Shown: positions 7,644-13,564 of the stretch, piece by piece
Position numbering within the stretch: position 1 is the first letter of the stretch
Layout of the letters: each line of letters opens with the position of its first letter
From: Pseudomonadota bacterium
GTDB taxonomy: Bacteria > Pseudomonadota > Alphaproteobacteria > Reyranellales > Reyranellaceae
Assembly (NCBI GenBank): GCA_023386865.1
Contig: JAEWIV010000284.1
Location: 1-13,564, forward strand
Direction of reading: 5' to 3'
Length of the DNA: 13,564 bases
The notes under the pieces: generated by a model
Databases searched by the model: none
Told to the model about the DNA's origin: nothing
What the model saw: the letters and a program-made list of their open reading frames with translations, nothing else
Program-made: the position numbers and the translations under genes

Positions 7644-8483
7644 ATGACACGGGGAGTCCTGGTTGCGCTCGCCACGAGCGCCGCGTTTGCCACGGCCGGA
7701 GCAGCCACGGCCCAAACGTCATCGCCGCCGACAGACAGGGAGACCGTCATCACCGGCGCGAAGGAGGTCTGGAAGGCCCCGTTCGGCGGTTCGTGGACCG
7801 CGACCTTCGCCTTCGCCACGGACTATTCCTACCGCGGCATCTCGCAGACCCAGCGCCAGATCGCAATCCAGCCGGCCTTCACCTACGAGACGCCGACGGT
7901 CAGTGAGAACGTGGCGCTCAGCGCCTATGTCGGCGCCTGGGGCAGCAACGTCTATTTCGGCAACACCAATCCCACCATCGCCGAGGTCGACCTCATCGCC
8001 GGGCTGAGGCTCAAGGCGCTCGAGGGCAAGTTCACCGCCGACCTGGGCTATATCCGCTACAACTATCTCGGCGCCCCGTCGGACCTGTTCTACGACTTCA
8101 ACGAATTCGGGCTGGTGCTGGGCTACGACTTCGGCGTGGCCGCCATCCAGGGCGCCGTCCGCTACAGCCCCAACTTCTTCGGCAATTCGGGCATCGCCTG
8201 GTACAAATGGGGCCAGCTCACCGTCCCGCTCGATTTCATCAAGCTGAACGAGAACGTCTCGTTCAAGCTGTTCGGCACCGTCGGCAACCAGTATGTCGAG
8301 CGCTTCACCAATTACGGCATCGGCTACAACAACTACTGGGACTGGCAGATCGGCCTTGGCGTCTCGCTGTGGGGTGTTGATCTCAGCATCGCCTATGTCG
8401 ATACCAACCTCGACCAGTCAACCTGCGCTGCCACCATGAACTGTGATGCTCGCGCCATCTTCACCATCTCGAAGACCTTCTAG
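7644..8483 (+). CDS. TorF/Gcw_chp-family putative outer-membrane porin
   Basis: The 279-residue product has a signal peptide (about 1-23, cleavage probably at ATA before Q) followed by a predicted beta-barrel rich in alternating aromatic and polar residues. The segment ATDYSYRGISQTQRQIAIQP and the later YVGAWGSNVYFGN are characteristic of the TorF/Gcw_chp family of putative porins, and the protein ends in Phe, the usual outer-membrane barrel signature. The ATG at 7644 is chosen because it begins the signal peptide and has GAGGAG eight to nine bases upstream. The frame is open back to 7461, but that part is basic and unlike a leader. It lies between kdp and kup genes with a tandem-repeat site upstream. 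A role as the K+ entry route of the outer membrane is inference; the family's substrate is not established to my knowledge. Confidence 0.88.
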   Translation: MTRGVLVALATSAAFATAGAATAQTSSPPTDRETVITGAKEVWKAPFGGSWTATFAFATDYSYRGISQTQRQIAIQPAFTYETPTVSENVALSAYVGAWGSNVYFGNTNPTIAEVDLIAGLRLKALEGKFTADLGYIRYNYLGAPSDLFYDFNEFGLVLGYDFGVAAIQGAVRYSPNFFGNSGIAWYKWGQLTVPLDFIKLNENVSFKLFGTVGNQYVERFTNYGIGYNNYWDWQIGLGVSLWGVDLSIAYVDTNLDQSTCAATMNCDARAIFTISKTF

Positions 8484-8493
8484 CAGCCGCCGA

Positions 8494-8514
8494 TATAGGA
8501 ATTTCATAGGAATT
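8494..8514 (+). promoter_or_regulatory. Tandem 11-bp repeat (site D) before kup1
   Basis: This is the best copy: TATAGGAATT (8494-8503) followed at 11 bp by CATAGGAATT (8505-8514). The nine bases ATAGGAATT are repeated exactly. It lies just after the porin stop and 17 bp before a TTGACC hexamer, where a transcription activator would be expected. CATAGGAAT is shared exactly with site A. The repeat spacing fits an OmpR-family response regulator; KdpE is the natural candidate but this is inferred. Confidence 0.6.
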
Positions 8515-8531
8515 GCGGGCAAGATTGGCGG

Positions 8532-8560
8532 TTGACCCGCATCGGCTCCTGCGCAATATG
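8532..8560 (+). promoter_or_regulatory. Candidate sigma-70 promoter of kup1
   Basis: TTGACC (8532-8537, five of six to TTGACA) is separated by 17 bp from AATATG (8555-8560, a weak -10). It lies 17 bp after site D and about 30 bp before the preferred kup1 start. A good -35 with a poor -10 beside an activator site is plausible for a regulated promoter. The match is by eye only. Confidence 0.4.
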
Positions 8561-8591
8561 CCGCCGGTTCCGACGGGAGTGTTTCAGAGGC

Positions 8592-10487
8592 ATGTCCGGC
8601 ACCGTAGCCGCCGCGCAGCCGGCCGGCCAAAGACGTACGGCAGCGCTGACTCTGGCGGCCCTGGGCGTCGTCTTCGGCGACATCGGCACCAGCCCGCTCT
8701 ACACCGTCAAGGAATGTTTCAGCGAATTTACAGGGTTACAGGCCACGCATGACAACGTCGTAGGCATCCTGTCGCTGATCACCTGGGCGCTGATCGTCGT
8801 CGTCACGTTGAAGTACGTCGTCGTCGTCATGCGCGCCGACAATCGTGGCGAAGGCGGCGTGCTCGCCCTCATGGCACTGGTGTCGCGCCAGCCAGCAATC
8901 AACCCGCGCCGCCGCCGCATGTACCTGATCCTCGGCGTGCTGGGCGCTGCTCTGTTTTATGGCGACTGCCTGCTCACGCCCGCCATTTCCGTGCTGAGCG
9001 CGGTCGAGGGACTCAAGGTGGCGACGCCCGCCCTCGACGCTGTGGTGCTGCCCATCTCCATCGGCGTGCTGGTGGCACTGTTCGCCGTCCAGCGCTTGGG
9101 CACGGCCGGCGTCGGCAGCTGGTTCGGGCCGATCACGCTCGTCTGGTTCATCGTCCTGTTCGTACTGGGCCTCCGGCAGATCGTCGAGGCGCCGCAGGTG
9201 CTTTGGGCGTTCCTGCCTCATCACGCGCTGGATTTCGCGCTTCATCACGGCGTCGTCACCCTGTTCGCTCTCGGCGCGGTGACGCTGGCGGTGACCGGCG
9301 CGGAAGCGCTCTATGCCGACATGGGACATTTCGGCCGCACGCCGATCCGCCGCGCCTGGCTGTGGCTGGTGCTGCCGGCGCTGCTGGCGAACTACTACGG
9401 CCAAGGCGCGCTGCTCCTCACTGACTCGAGCGCCATCGACAATCCCTTCTTTCGTCTGGCCCCGGACTGGGCGCTCTATCCGCTGGTGGCGCTGGCGACC
9501 GCGGCCACCATCATCGCCTCGCAGGCCACCATCTCCGGCGCCTTCTCCATGGCGCAGCAGTCGGCCCTGCTGGGCTTGAGCGCGCGCATTCGCATCGAAC
9601 ACACCTCGGAGAGCGACTTCGGCCAGATCTACGTGCCCGCGGTCAACTGGCTGCTGCTGGCCGGCGTCCTCGCGCTGGTGATGTTCTTCAAGTCGTCGAC
9701 CAACCTCGCCGCCGCCTACGGCATCGCCGTCACCGGCACCATGCTGGTCACCACCGTCCTGGTGTTCGCGCTGGCGGTGCGCGGCTGGAAGTGGCCGTGG
9801 TCTCTCGCCATCCCGGTGTTTGCGGTCTTCCTGACGGTCGACGCGACGCTGTTCACGGCCAACATGCTGAAATTCCACGAGGGCGGCTGGGTGCCGATCG
9901 TCATTGCCGTGGCGATCTTCACCACCATGTGGACCTGGATGCGGGGCCGAGCGGCTGTAGCCACCAGCGAGAAAGCAGGAACCTTGCCCGTGGAGGAACT
10001 GATCGGCAGCATCAGCCCGGGCCGGGTTCATCGCCCGCAGGGAACGGCGGTCTATCTCACCTCCCTCTCCGAAAGCGCGCCCGGCTGCCTGCTACACAAC
10101 CTCAAGCACAACGAGGTGCTGCACGAGCACGTCGTGCTCCTGACCATAGAAGTGACGGACGAGCCCTATGTGTCCACGAATCAGCGCGCCGAGGTCGGCC
10201 ATCTAGGAAAAGGCGTGCATCGCGTCGCGTTGCGTTACGGCTTCATGGAGCAGCCCGACGTGCCGCGCGACCTCGCCCCATTGACCGACCGCGGCGTACC
10301 GATCGATCCGATGCGAACCTCGTACTTCATCGGCCGCAACAGCTATGTCGGCGCCGCCAAGCCGGTACTGCCGCGCTGGCAGCAGCAGCTGTTCCTGGTG
10401 CTGGCCCGCTTCGCCGTTAGCGCCGCCGACTTCTTCGGCCTGCCGGCCAACCGTACCGTCGAGCTCGGCAGCCGCATCGAGATCTGA
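8592..10487 (+). CDS. kup: Kup-family K+:H+ symporter, first of a tandem pair
   Basis: Kup proteins import K+ with protons through about 12 membrane helices and carry a cytoplasmic C-terminal domain. The 631-residue product has the family signature GVVFGDIGTSPLYT at about 25-38, the following MRADNRGEGGVLALMAL, the conserved FYGDCLLTPAISVLSAVEG, ANYYGQGALLL, SQATISGAFSMAQQ and GQIYVPAVNW. It then has a soluble C-terminal region with GTAVYLTS and YGFMEQPDVP, ending ELGSRIEI. I chose ATG 8592 (MSGTVAAAQ) because it aligns with the start of the second copy; AGAGG lies very close upstream and GGGAG 12 bases away. The longer reading from TTG 8532 would start inside the candidate promoter. It is followed after 78 bp by a close paralogue. 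Confidence 0.95.
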   Translation: MSGTVAAAQPAGQRRTAALTLAALGVVFGDIGTSPLYTVKECFSEFTGLQATHDNVVGILSLITWALIVVVTLKYVVVVMRADNRGEGGVLALMALVSRQPAINPRRRRMYLILGVLGAALFYGDCLLTPAISVLSAVEGLKVATPALDAVVLPISIGVLVALFAVQRLGTAGVGSWFGPITLVWFIVLFVLGLRQIVEAPQVLWAFLPHHALDFALHHGVVTLFALGAVTLAVTGAEALYADMGHFGRTPIRRAWLWLVLPALLANYYGQGALLLTDSSAIDNPFFRLAPDWALYPLVALATAATIIASQATISGAFSMAQQSALLGLSARIRIEHTSESDFGQIYVPAVNWLLLAGVLALVMFFKSSTNLAAAYGIAVTGTMLVTTVLVFALAVRGWKWPWSLAIPVFAVFLTVDATLFTANMLKFHEGGWVPIVIAVAIFTTMWTWMRGRAAVATSEKAGTLPVEELIGSISPGRVHRPQGTAVYLTSLSESAPGCLLHNLKHNEVLHEHVVLLTIEVTDEPYVSTNQRAEVGHLGKGVHRVALRYGFMEQPDVPRDLAPLTDRGVPIDPMRTSYFIGRNSYVGAAKPVLPRWQQQLFLVLARFAVSAADFFGLPANRTVELGSRIEI

Positions 10488-10495
10488 GGCGGCAT

Positions 10496-10561
10496 CCAAG
10501 TTCCCCGTTGAACCCAGCTCGTTCGCCGACCAGAATCGGCGCGCTGAACGGGGGGACTTGG
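10496..10561 (+). repeat. Long inverted repeat in the kup1-kup2 gap, possible 5' leader hairpin
   Basis: CCAAGTTCCCCGTT (10496-10509) pairs with AACGGGGGGACTTGG (10547-10561), giving a stem of about 14 bp with one bulged G and one G-U pair. Inside the 37-base loop, CGCCGA and TCGGCG form a second hairpin around CCAGAA, flanked by CAGC and GCTG. The stem ends four bases before the kup2 ATG, and its right arm holds the only purine-rich stretch that could serve as ribosome site, so it could limit translation. No T-run follows, so it is not a simple terminator. A possible promoter, TTGAAC-N17-CAGAAT (10508-10536), overlaps it and would transcribe only part of the structure. Confidence 0.5.
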
Positions 10562-10565
10562 CGAG

Positions 10566-12458
10566 ATGAGCACGATGGCCGCGACGCGGCCTGCCGGCCG
10601 GAAGCGGGCGGCCGGATTGACGCTGGCGGCGCTCGGCGTGGTGTTCGGCGACATCGGCACCAGCCCGCTCTACACCGTCCAGACCTGCTTCAGCGACTTC
10701 ACCGGCCTCCAGCCCACGCACGACAACGTGCTCGGCATGCTGTCGCTCATCACCTGGGCGCTGATCATCGTCGTCACCCTGAAGTACGTCATGGTCGTCA
10801 TGCGCGCCGACAACCGCGGCGAAGGCGGCGTGCTGGCACTGATGGCGCTCGTGTCGCGCGAGCCCGGCATCTCCGGACGCCGGCGCACCGCCTACGTCGT
10901 CCTGGGCATGCTGGGCGCGGCCCTGTTCTACGGCGATTGCCTGCTGACTCCGGCCATTTCGGTGCTGAGCGCCGTCGAGGGGTTGAACGTGGCCACGCCA
11001 GCCTTCGAGCCGATGATCCTGCCGATCGCGATGGCCGTGCTGGTCGGCCTGTTCGCCGTCCAGCATTTCGGCACCGGCGGCATCGGCCACCTGTTCGGGC
11101 CGGTCATGCTGATCTGGTTCGCCATCTTGTTCCTGCTGGGCGCGCGCCAGATCGTGCAGCAACCCGACGTGCTGGTGGCGCTGTCGCCACACCATGCCTT
11201 CGTCTTCGCCATGAAGCACAAGACCGGCGCGTTCGTGGCGCTCGGCGCGGTCACGCTGGCGCTCACGGGTGCCGAGGCGCTCTACGCCGACATCGGCCAT
11301 TTCGGCCGCAGCCCGATCCGCTCCGCCTGGCTGATCGTCGTGTTCCCCGCCCTGCTCGCCAACTATTACGGCCAGGGCGCGCTGCTGCTGGACGACCCCG
11401 CCGCCGCGTCCAACCCGTTCTTCAAGCTGGCGCCGCATTGGGCGCTTTATCCGCTGGTGGTGATCGCCACGATGGCCACGGTGATCGCCTCGCAGGCGAC
11501 GATCTCCGGTGCCTTCTCGATGGCCCAGCAGGCGACCCTGCTGGGTCTCAGCCCCCGCGTCCGCATCCTGCACACCTCGCCCAGCGAATTCGGCCAGATC
11601 TACGTGCCGGCCGTGAACTGGCTGCAGCTGGCCGGCGTGCTGGGCATCGTGCTGGCCTTCAAGACGGGCCCCGAGATCGCGTCGGCCTACGGCATCGCCG
11701 TGACCGGCACCATGCTGATCACCACCGTGCTGGTGCTGACGCTTGCGATGCGCGGCTGGCGGTGGCCATGGTCCCTGATCGTGCCGCTCTTCCTTCTGCT
11801 GCTGGTCGTCGACGGCTCGCTGTTCTCGGCCAACATGATGAAATTCGCCGAAGGCGGCTGGGTGCCGCTCGCCATCGCCACCGTGCTCTTCATCGCCATG
11901 TGGACCTGGCATCGCGGCCGTCATGCCGTGGCGCAGCGCGAGCACGAGCGGACGGTGCCGATCGACACGCTGCTCGCCACCCTCGACACCGAGCGCCTGC
12001 ACCGCACGCAGGGCACCGCGATCTATCTCACGACCTTTGCCGACGCCGCTTCCAGCAGCCTGATGCAGAACCTGCGGCACAACGGCGTGCTGCACGAGCG
12101 CGTCGTGCTGCTGACCGTCCAGCTGCTGGAGGAACCTTTCGTCGCGCCGGAGGACCGCCTCAGGGTGCGCGAGCTGGGCAGCGGCCTCCACCGCGCGGTG
12201 CTGTGCTACGGCTTCATGGAGAAGCCCGACATCGGCCACGACATCGCCGGCCTGGCGGGGCTCGGCATTTCCGTCGATCCGGTGAACACCTCCTTCTTCA
12301 TTGGCCACAACAACGTCGTGAGCGGCGGACATCCCCTGCTGCCGAGCTGGCAGCGTCACCTGTTCCTGATGTTGAGCCGTTTTTCCGCGAGCCCGACCGA
12401 CTTCCTCGGCCTGCCGGCGAACCAGACCGTCGAGCTCGGCAGCCGGATCGAGGTCTGA
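10566..12458 (+). CDS. kup: Kup-family K+:H+ symporter, second of a tandem pair
   Basis: The 630-residue product is a second complete Kup transporter, collinear with the preceding one and, by eye, roughly two-thirds or more identical. It has GVVFGDIGTSPLYT (about 24-37), MRADNRGEGGVLALMALVSR, FYGDCLLTPAISVLSAVEG, NYYGQGALLL, SQATISGAFSMAQQ, GQIYVPAVNW and the C-terminal YGFMEKPDIGHDIA and GSRIEV. Differences cluster in the HHALDF versus HHAFVF loop, the helix after it, and the cytoplasmic C-terminal region. The ATG at 10566 starts MSTMAATRPAGRK, matching the paralogue; the ribosome site is weak and overlaps the hairpin described upstream. The 78-bp gap allows co-transcription with kup1. Whether the two copies differ in affinity or pH range is not visible. 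Confidence 0.95.
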   Translation: MSTMAATRPAGRKRAAGLTLAALGVVFGDIGTSPLYTVQTCFSDFTGLQPTHDNVLGMLSLITWALIIVVTLKYVMVVMRADNRGEGGVLALMALVSREPGISGRRRTAYVVLGMLGAALFYGDCLLTPAISVLSAVEGLNVATPAFEPMILPIAMAVLVGLFAVQHFGTGGIGHLFGPVMLIWFAILFLLGARQIVQQPDVLVALSPHHAFVFAMKHKTGAFVALGAVTLALTGAEALYADIGHFGRSPIRSAWLIVVFPALLANYYGQGALLLDDPAAASNPFFKLAPHWALYPLVVIATMATVIASQATISGAFSMAQQATLLGLSPRVRILHTSPSEFGQIYVPAVNWLQLAGVLGIVLAFKTGPEIASAYGIAVTGTMLITTVLVLTLAMRGWRWPWSLIVPLFLLLLVVDGSLFSANMMKFAEGGWVPLAIATVLFIAMWTWHRGRHAVAQREHERTVPIDTLLATLDTERLHRTQGTAIYLTTFADAASSSLMQNLRHNGVLHERVVLLTVQLLEEPFVAPEDRLRVRELGSGLHRAVLCYGFMEKPDIGHDIAGLAGLGISVDPVNTSFFIGHNNVVSGGHPLLPSWQRHLFLMLSRFSASPTDFLGLPANQTVELGSRIEV

Positions 12459-12479
12459 AGCTTCCGTGCCAACTCATTT

Positions 12480-12507
12480 CGCTCCAGCTGGAAGTGCATT
12501 TGGAGCG
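12480..12507. terminator. Inverted repeat between convergent kup2 and doxX
   Basis: CGCTCCA (12480-12486) and TGGAGCG (12501-12507) form a 7-bp stem around a 14-base loop in the 68-bp gap between two converging genes. The position suits a bidirectional terminator, but there is no clear T-run on either side (only GCTTTGG on the plus strand), so the call is weak. Confidence 0.3.
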
Positions 12508-12526
12508 GCTTTGGCGGAGCGGACCG

Positions 12527-13003
12527 TCACGCGCCGTAGTCCGACGGCAGCCGATGCCTGCGCAGCGTCTTCAGAATGAAATGGTCGAGCGATACCGGCC
12601 CCGGACCCGCGACCGCGAGATAGCCGAACATCACGAAATAGGAGATCTCCTCGAAGCCCAGCAGCGTCTGCAGCGAGTCGACGTCACCCCACTTTGCCGA
12701 AGCGATCGCCACCAGCATGATGATCATCATCGGGATCGAGACGATGCGCGTCAGCAGGCCGACCAGCAGCAGCAGACCGCCGACGAACTCCATGCCCGAG
12801 GCGAACGGCGTGAGTATCTCCGGCGCGGGAATGCCCCATTCGCGGAAGTTCTCGATCATGCGCGGCAGGAAGTGGAGCTTCTGCCAGCCCGTCCACAGGA
12901 ACACCCAGCCGACGACGACGCGGATCGCGAGCGACGGCAACCAGGCGAGATGGCCCGTGACGACGCGCGGCCAGTCGTAGAGGACGCTGATCAATGCATT
13001 CAT
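12527..13003 (-). CDS. DoxX-family membrane protein
   Basis: The 158-residue product has four predicted membrane helices and the DoxX-family pattern: LAIRVVVGWVFLWTGWQKL near the start, then EFVGGLLLLVGLLTRIVSIP, MIIMLVAIASAKWG, and a last helix around VMFGYLAVAGPGPVSLDH. DoxX-type proteins are inner-membrane proteins of varied, often redox-related, function and commonly close bufferin (BufA/B/C) gene clusters. I chose ATG 13003 (MNALISVLYDWP); an in-frame ATG at 13045 would add 14 mostly basic residues. Neither has a strong ribosome site. It lies 73 bp after the cysteine-rich bufA2-like gene on the same strand and is probably co-transcribed with it. A specific function cannot be assigned. 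Confidence 0.85.
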   Translation of the reverse strand: MNALISVLYDWPRVVTGHLAWLPSLAIRVVVGWVFLWTGWQKLHFLPRMIENFREWGIPAPEILTPFASGMEFVGGLLLLVGLLTRIVSIPMMIIMLVAIASAKWGDVDSLQTLLGFEEISYFVMFGYLAVAGPGPVSLDHFILKTLRRHRLPSDYGA

Positions 13004-13076
13004 GCCGAGGCCCCGCTGGAAGAGGGTGCGGGCCGCCCGCGCCATCGCGAACGCCCGCGTCGCCTTCTGGCCTTTG

Positions 13077-13310
13077 CTACATCACCTTGCCGCCCTTGGC
13101 AGAGCACGCCGCGGCGTCGGAAGTCTCGGTGAAGCCCTGCCCCTTGCACGCGTTCTGGCCCTTGCAGGCCGAGCTGGCGCTCTTGCAGGCGCTCTGGCCC
13201 TTGCAGGCGTTCGAGCCCGAGCACTTTACGCCGGCTGCAAAAGACGTCGAGGCGAAGCGCGTGGCGGCGAAGACCGAGACGGCGGTGGCGATCAGCGTAC
13301 GCTTGTTCAT
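13077..13310 (-). CDS. BufA2-like cysteine-rich exported peptide (bufferin precursor)
   Basis: The 77-residue product has a signal peptide (about 1-26, MNKRTLIATAVSV to FAA) and a mature part of about 51 residues with six cysteines. The core repeats ACKGQ-type units: KCSGSNACKG, SACKS, SACKGQNACKGQGF, then AAACSAKGGKVM. This fits the BufA2 group of periplasmic bufferin-type metallophores, whose cysteines are modified by a BufB (DUF692/MNIO) enzyme to bind copper in studied cases. The ATG at 13310 has a near-perfect AGGAGG six bases upstream. It lies under a GTAACG-N16-CGAA promoter-like motif and is divergent from an ECF sigma gene, the usual setting for heavy-metal-responsive bufferin genes. 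No BufB or BufC follows it; the next gene is doxX. Confidence 0.75.
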   Translation of the reverse strand: MNKRTLIATAVSVFAATRFASTSFAAGVKCSGSNACKGQSACKSASSACKGQNACKGQGFTETSDAAACSAKGGKVM

Positions 13311-13355
13311 TGAGACCCTCCTGGTTGGGCGGGTGAGAGGCCCGCAATCAGGTCA

Positions 13356-13381
13356 TTCGCAGGGTCGGGCGTGGACGTTAC
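13356..13381 (-). promoter_or_regulatory. ECF-sigma-type promoter motif of the bufA2-like gene
   Basis: On the minus strand GTAACG (13381-13376) is separated by 16 bp from CGAA (13359-13356). This agrees closely with the GTAACC-N16-CGAA pattern I remember for the Caulobacter ECF factor sigma-F. Transcription would begin near 13349, giving a leader of about 39 bases that includes the strong AGGAGG site. Confidence 0.6.
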
Positions 13382-13404
13382 AGGCCGCGCATCGATTTAT
13401 TGGT

Positions 13405-13430
13405 GTAATGTTTCGCCATCCGCACACGAA
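13405..13430 (+). promoter_or_regulatory. ECF-sigma-type promoter motif of the sigma-factor gene
   Basis: GTAATG (13405-13410) is separated by 16 bp from CGAA (13427-13430), the same layout as the motif serving the opposite strand. It lies just before the ECF sigma gene and suggests autoregulation. Transcription would start near 13437, leaving only about 14 bases before the TTG start. Confidence 0.5.
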
Positions 13431-13450
13431 TACGTGAAGGACCGAGCTCG

Positions 13451-13564
13451 TTGGGCGACCCGATCGATCTCTCCGCGTTGATGCGCCGGGCACGGCGCGG
13501 GGACGACGAGGCCTATCGGCGGCTGCTCGGCCACGTCTCGCTGTGGCTGCGCGGCGTCGTGCGC
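13451..13564 (+). CDS. ECF-family RNA polymerase sigma factor, N-terminus only
   Basis: Thirty-eight codons are present before the window ends. They read DLSALMRRARRGDDEAYRRL then LGHVSLWLRGVVR, the typical start of region 2 of an ECF sigma-70 factor (small acidic/basic helix, then ARRGDDEAYRRLL). The best start is TTG 13451, with GAAGGA nine bases upstream; an in-frame ATG at 13481 has no ribosome site and would begin too late. In related clusters the next gene is a membrane anti-sigma factor (NrsF/DUF1109), which would lie outside. Together with the divergent promoter motifs, it likely controls the bufA2-doxX pair and itself. The subfamily cannot be fixed from this fragment. Confidence 0.7.
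   Translation, partial: MGDPIDLSALMRRARRGDDEAYRRLLGHVSLWLRGVVR

Noticed and set aside
8532..8591. Earlier TTG start for kup1
   Set aside because: The extra 20 residues (Cys/Arg-rich) do not align with the paralogue and the codon lies in a probable -35 element.
10203..12359. 718-codon open frame on the minus strand opposite kup2 (and a 431-codon one at 8736-10031 opposite kup1)
   Set aside because: Both are His-, Gln-, Arg- and Asp-rich readings typical of the antisense of GC-rich membrane-protein genes. The plus strand encodes clear Kup transporters.
1..13564. Insertion sequences, attachment sites, CRISPR arrays, tRNA or rRNA genes, defence systems
   Set aside because: No transposase, terminal repeats, regular spacer arrays or RNA-gene signatures were seen. 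The genes read as ordinary chromosomal transport and stress functions.

Overview
This is GC-rich chromosomal DNA (about two-thirds G+C by eye) with no tRNA, rRNA, insertion sequence or CRISPR. The codon use, the KdpFABC-D arrangement, the TorF-type porin and the bufferin/ECF-sigma cluster suggest an alphaproteobacterium. I cannot name the genus from the sequence alone.

Region 1 (1-7422, minus strand) is a potassium-starvation operon. It reads, in transcription order, three very small membrane-protein ORFs, kdpF, kdpA, kdpB, kdpC and kdpD. The kdpD gene runs off the left edge just before its ATP-binding region, and kdpE is expected beyond it. Kdp is the high-affinity, ATP-driven K+ importer, and KdpD is its sensor kinase. 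Two of the tiny ORFs (26 and 27 codons) look like relatives of each other.

Region 2 (7423-12458, plus strand) starts with a 221-bp divergent intergenic region. It then carries a TorF/Gcw_chp-type outer-membrane porin and two tandem, closely similar Kup K+ transporters. Window-wide, Kdp, two Kup proteins and a porin form a K+ uptake island. Four AT-rich sites in the non-coding gaps share a tandem direct repeat with an 11-bp period (consensus CATAGGAAT, N2, CATAGGAAT). They lie before the kdp genes, on both sides of the divergent region and before kup1. The spacing is that of an OmpR/PhoB-family response regulator, so KdpE is the obvious candidate. This shared site is the most interesting regulatory signal here.

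Region 3 (12480-13564) is a separate stress module. A minus-strand pair encodes a BufA2-like cysteine-rich exported peptide and a DoxX-family membrane protein. Divergent from it is the start of an ECF sigma factor, cut by the right edge. Both directions of the 140-bp intergenic region carry the same promoter-like pattern, GTAAYG-N16-CGAA. This resembles the sigma-F promoter of Caulobacter as I remember it and suggests an autoregulated ECF regulon. The bufferin-modifying partners BufB and BufC are not between bufA2 and doxX, which is unusual.
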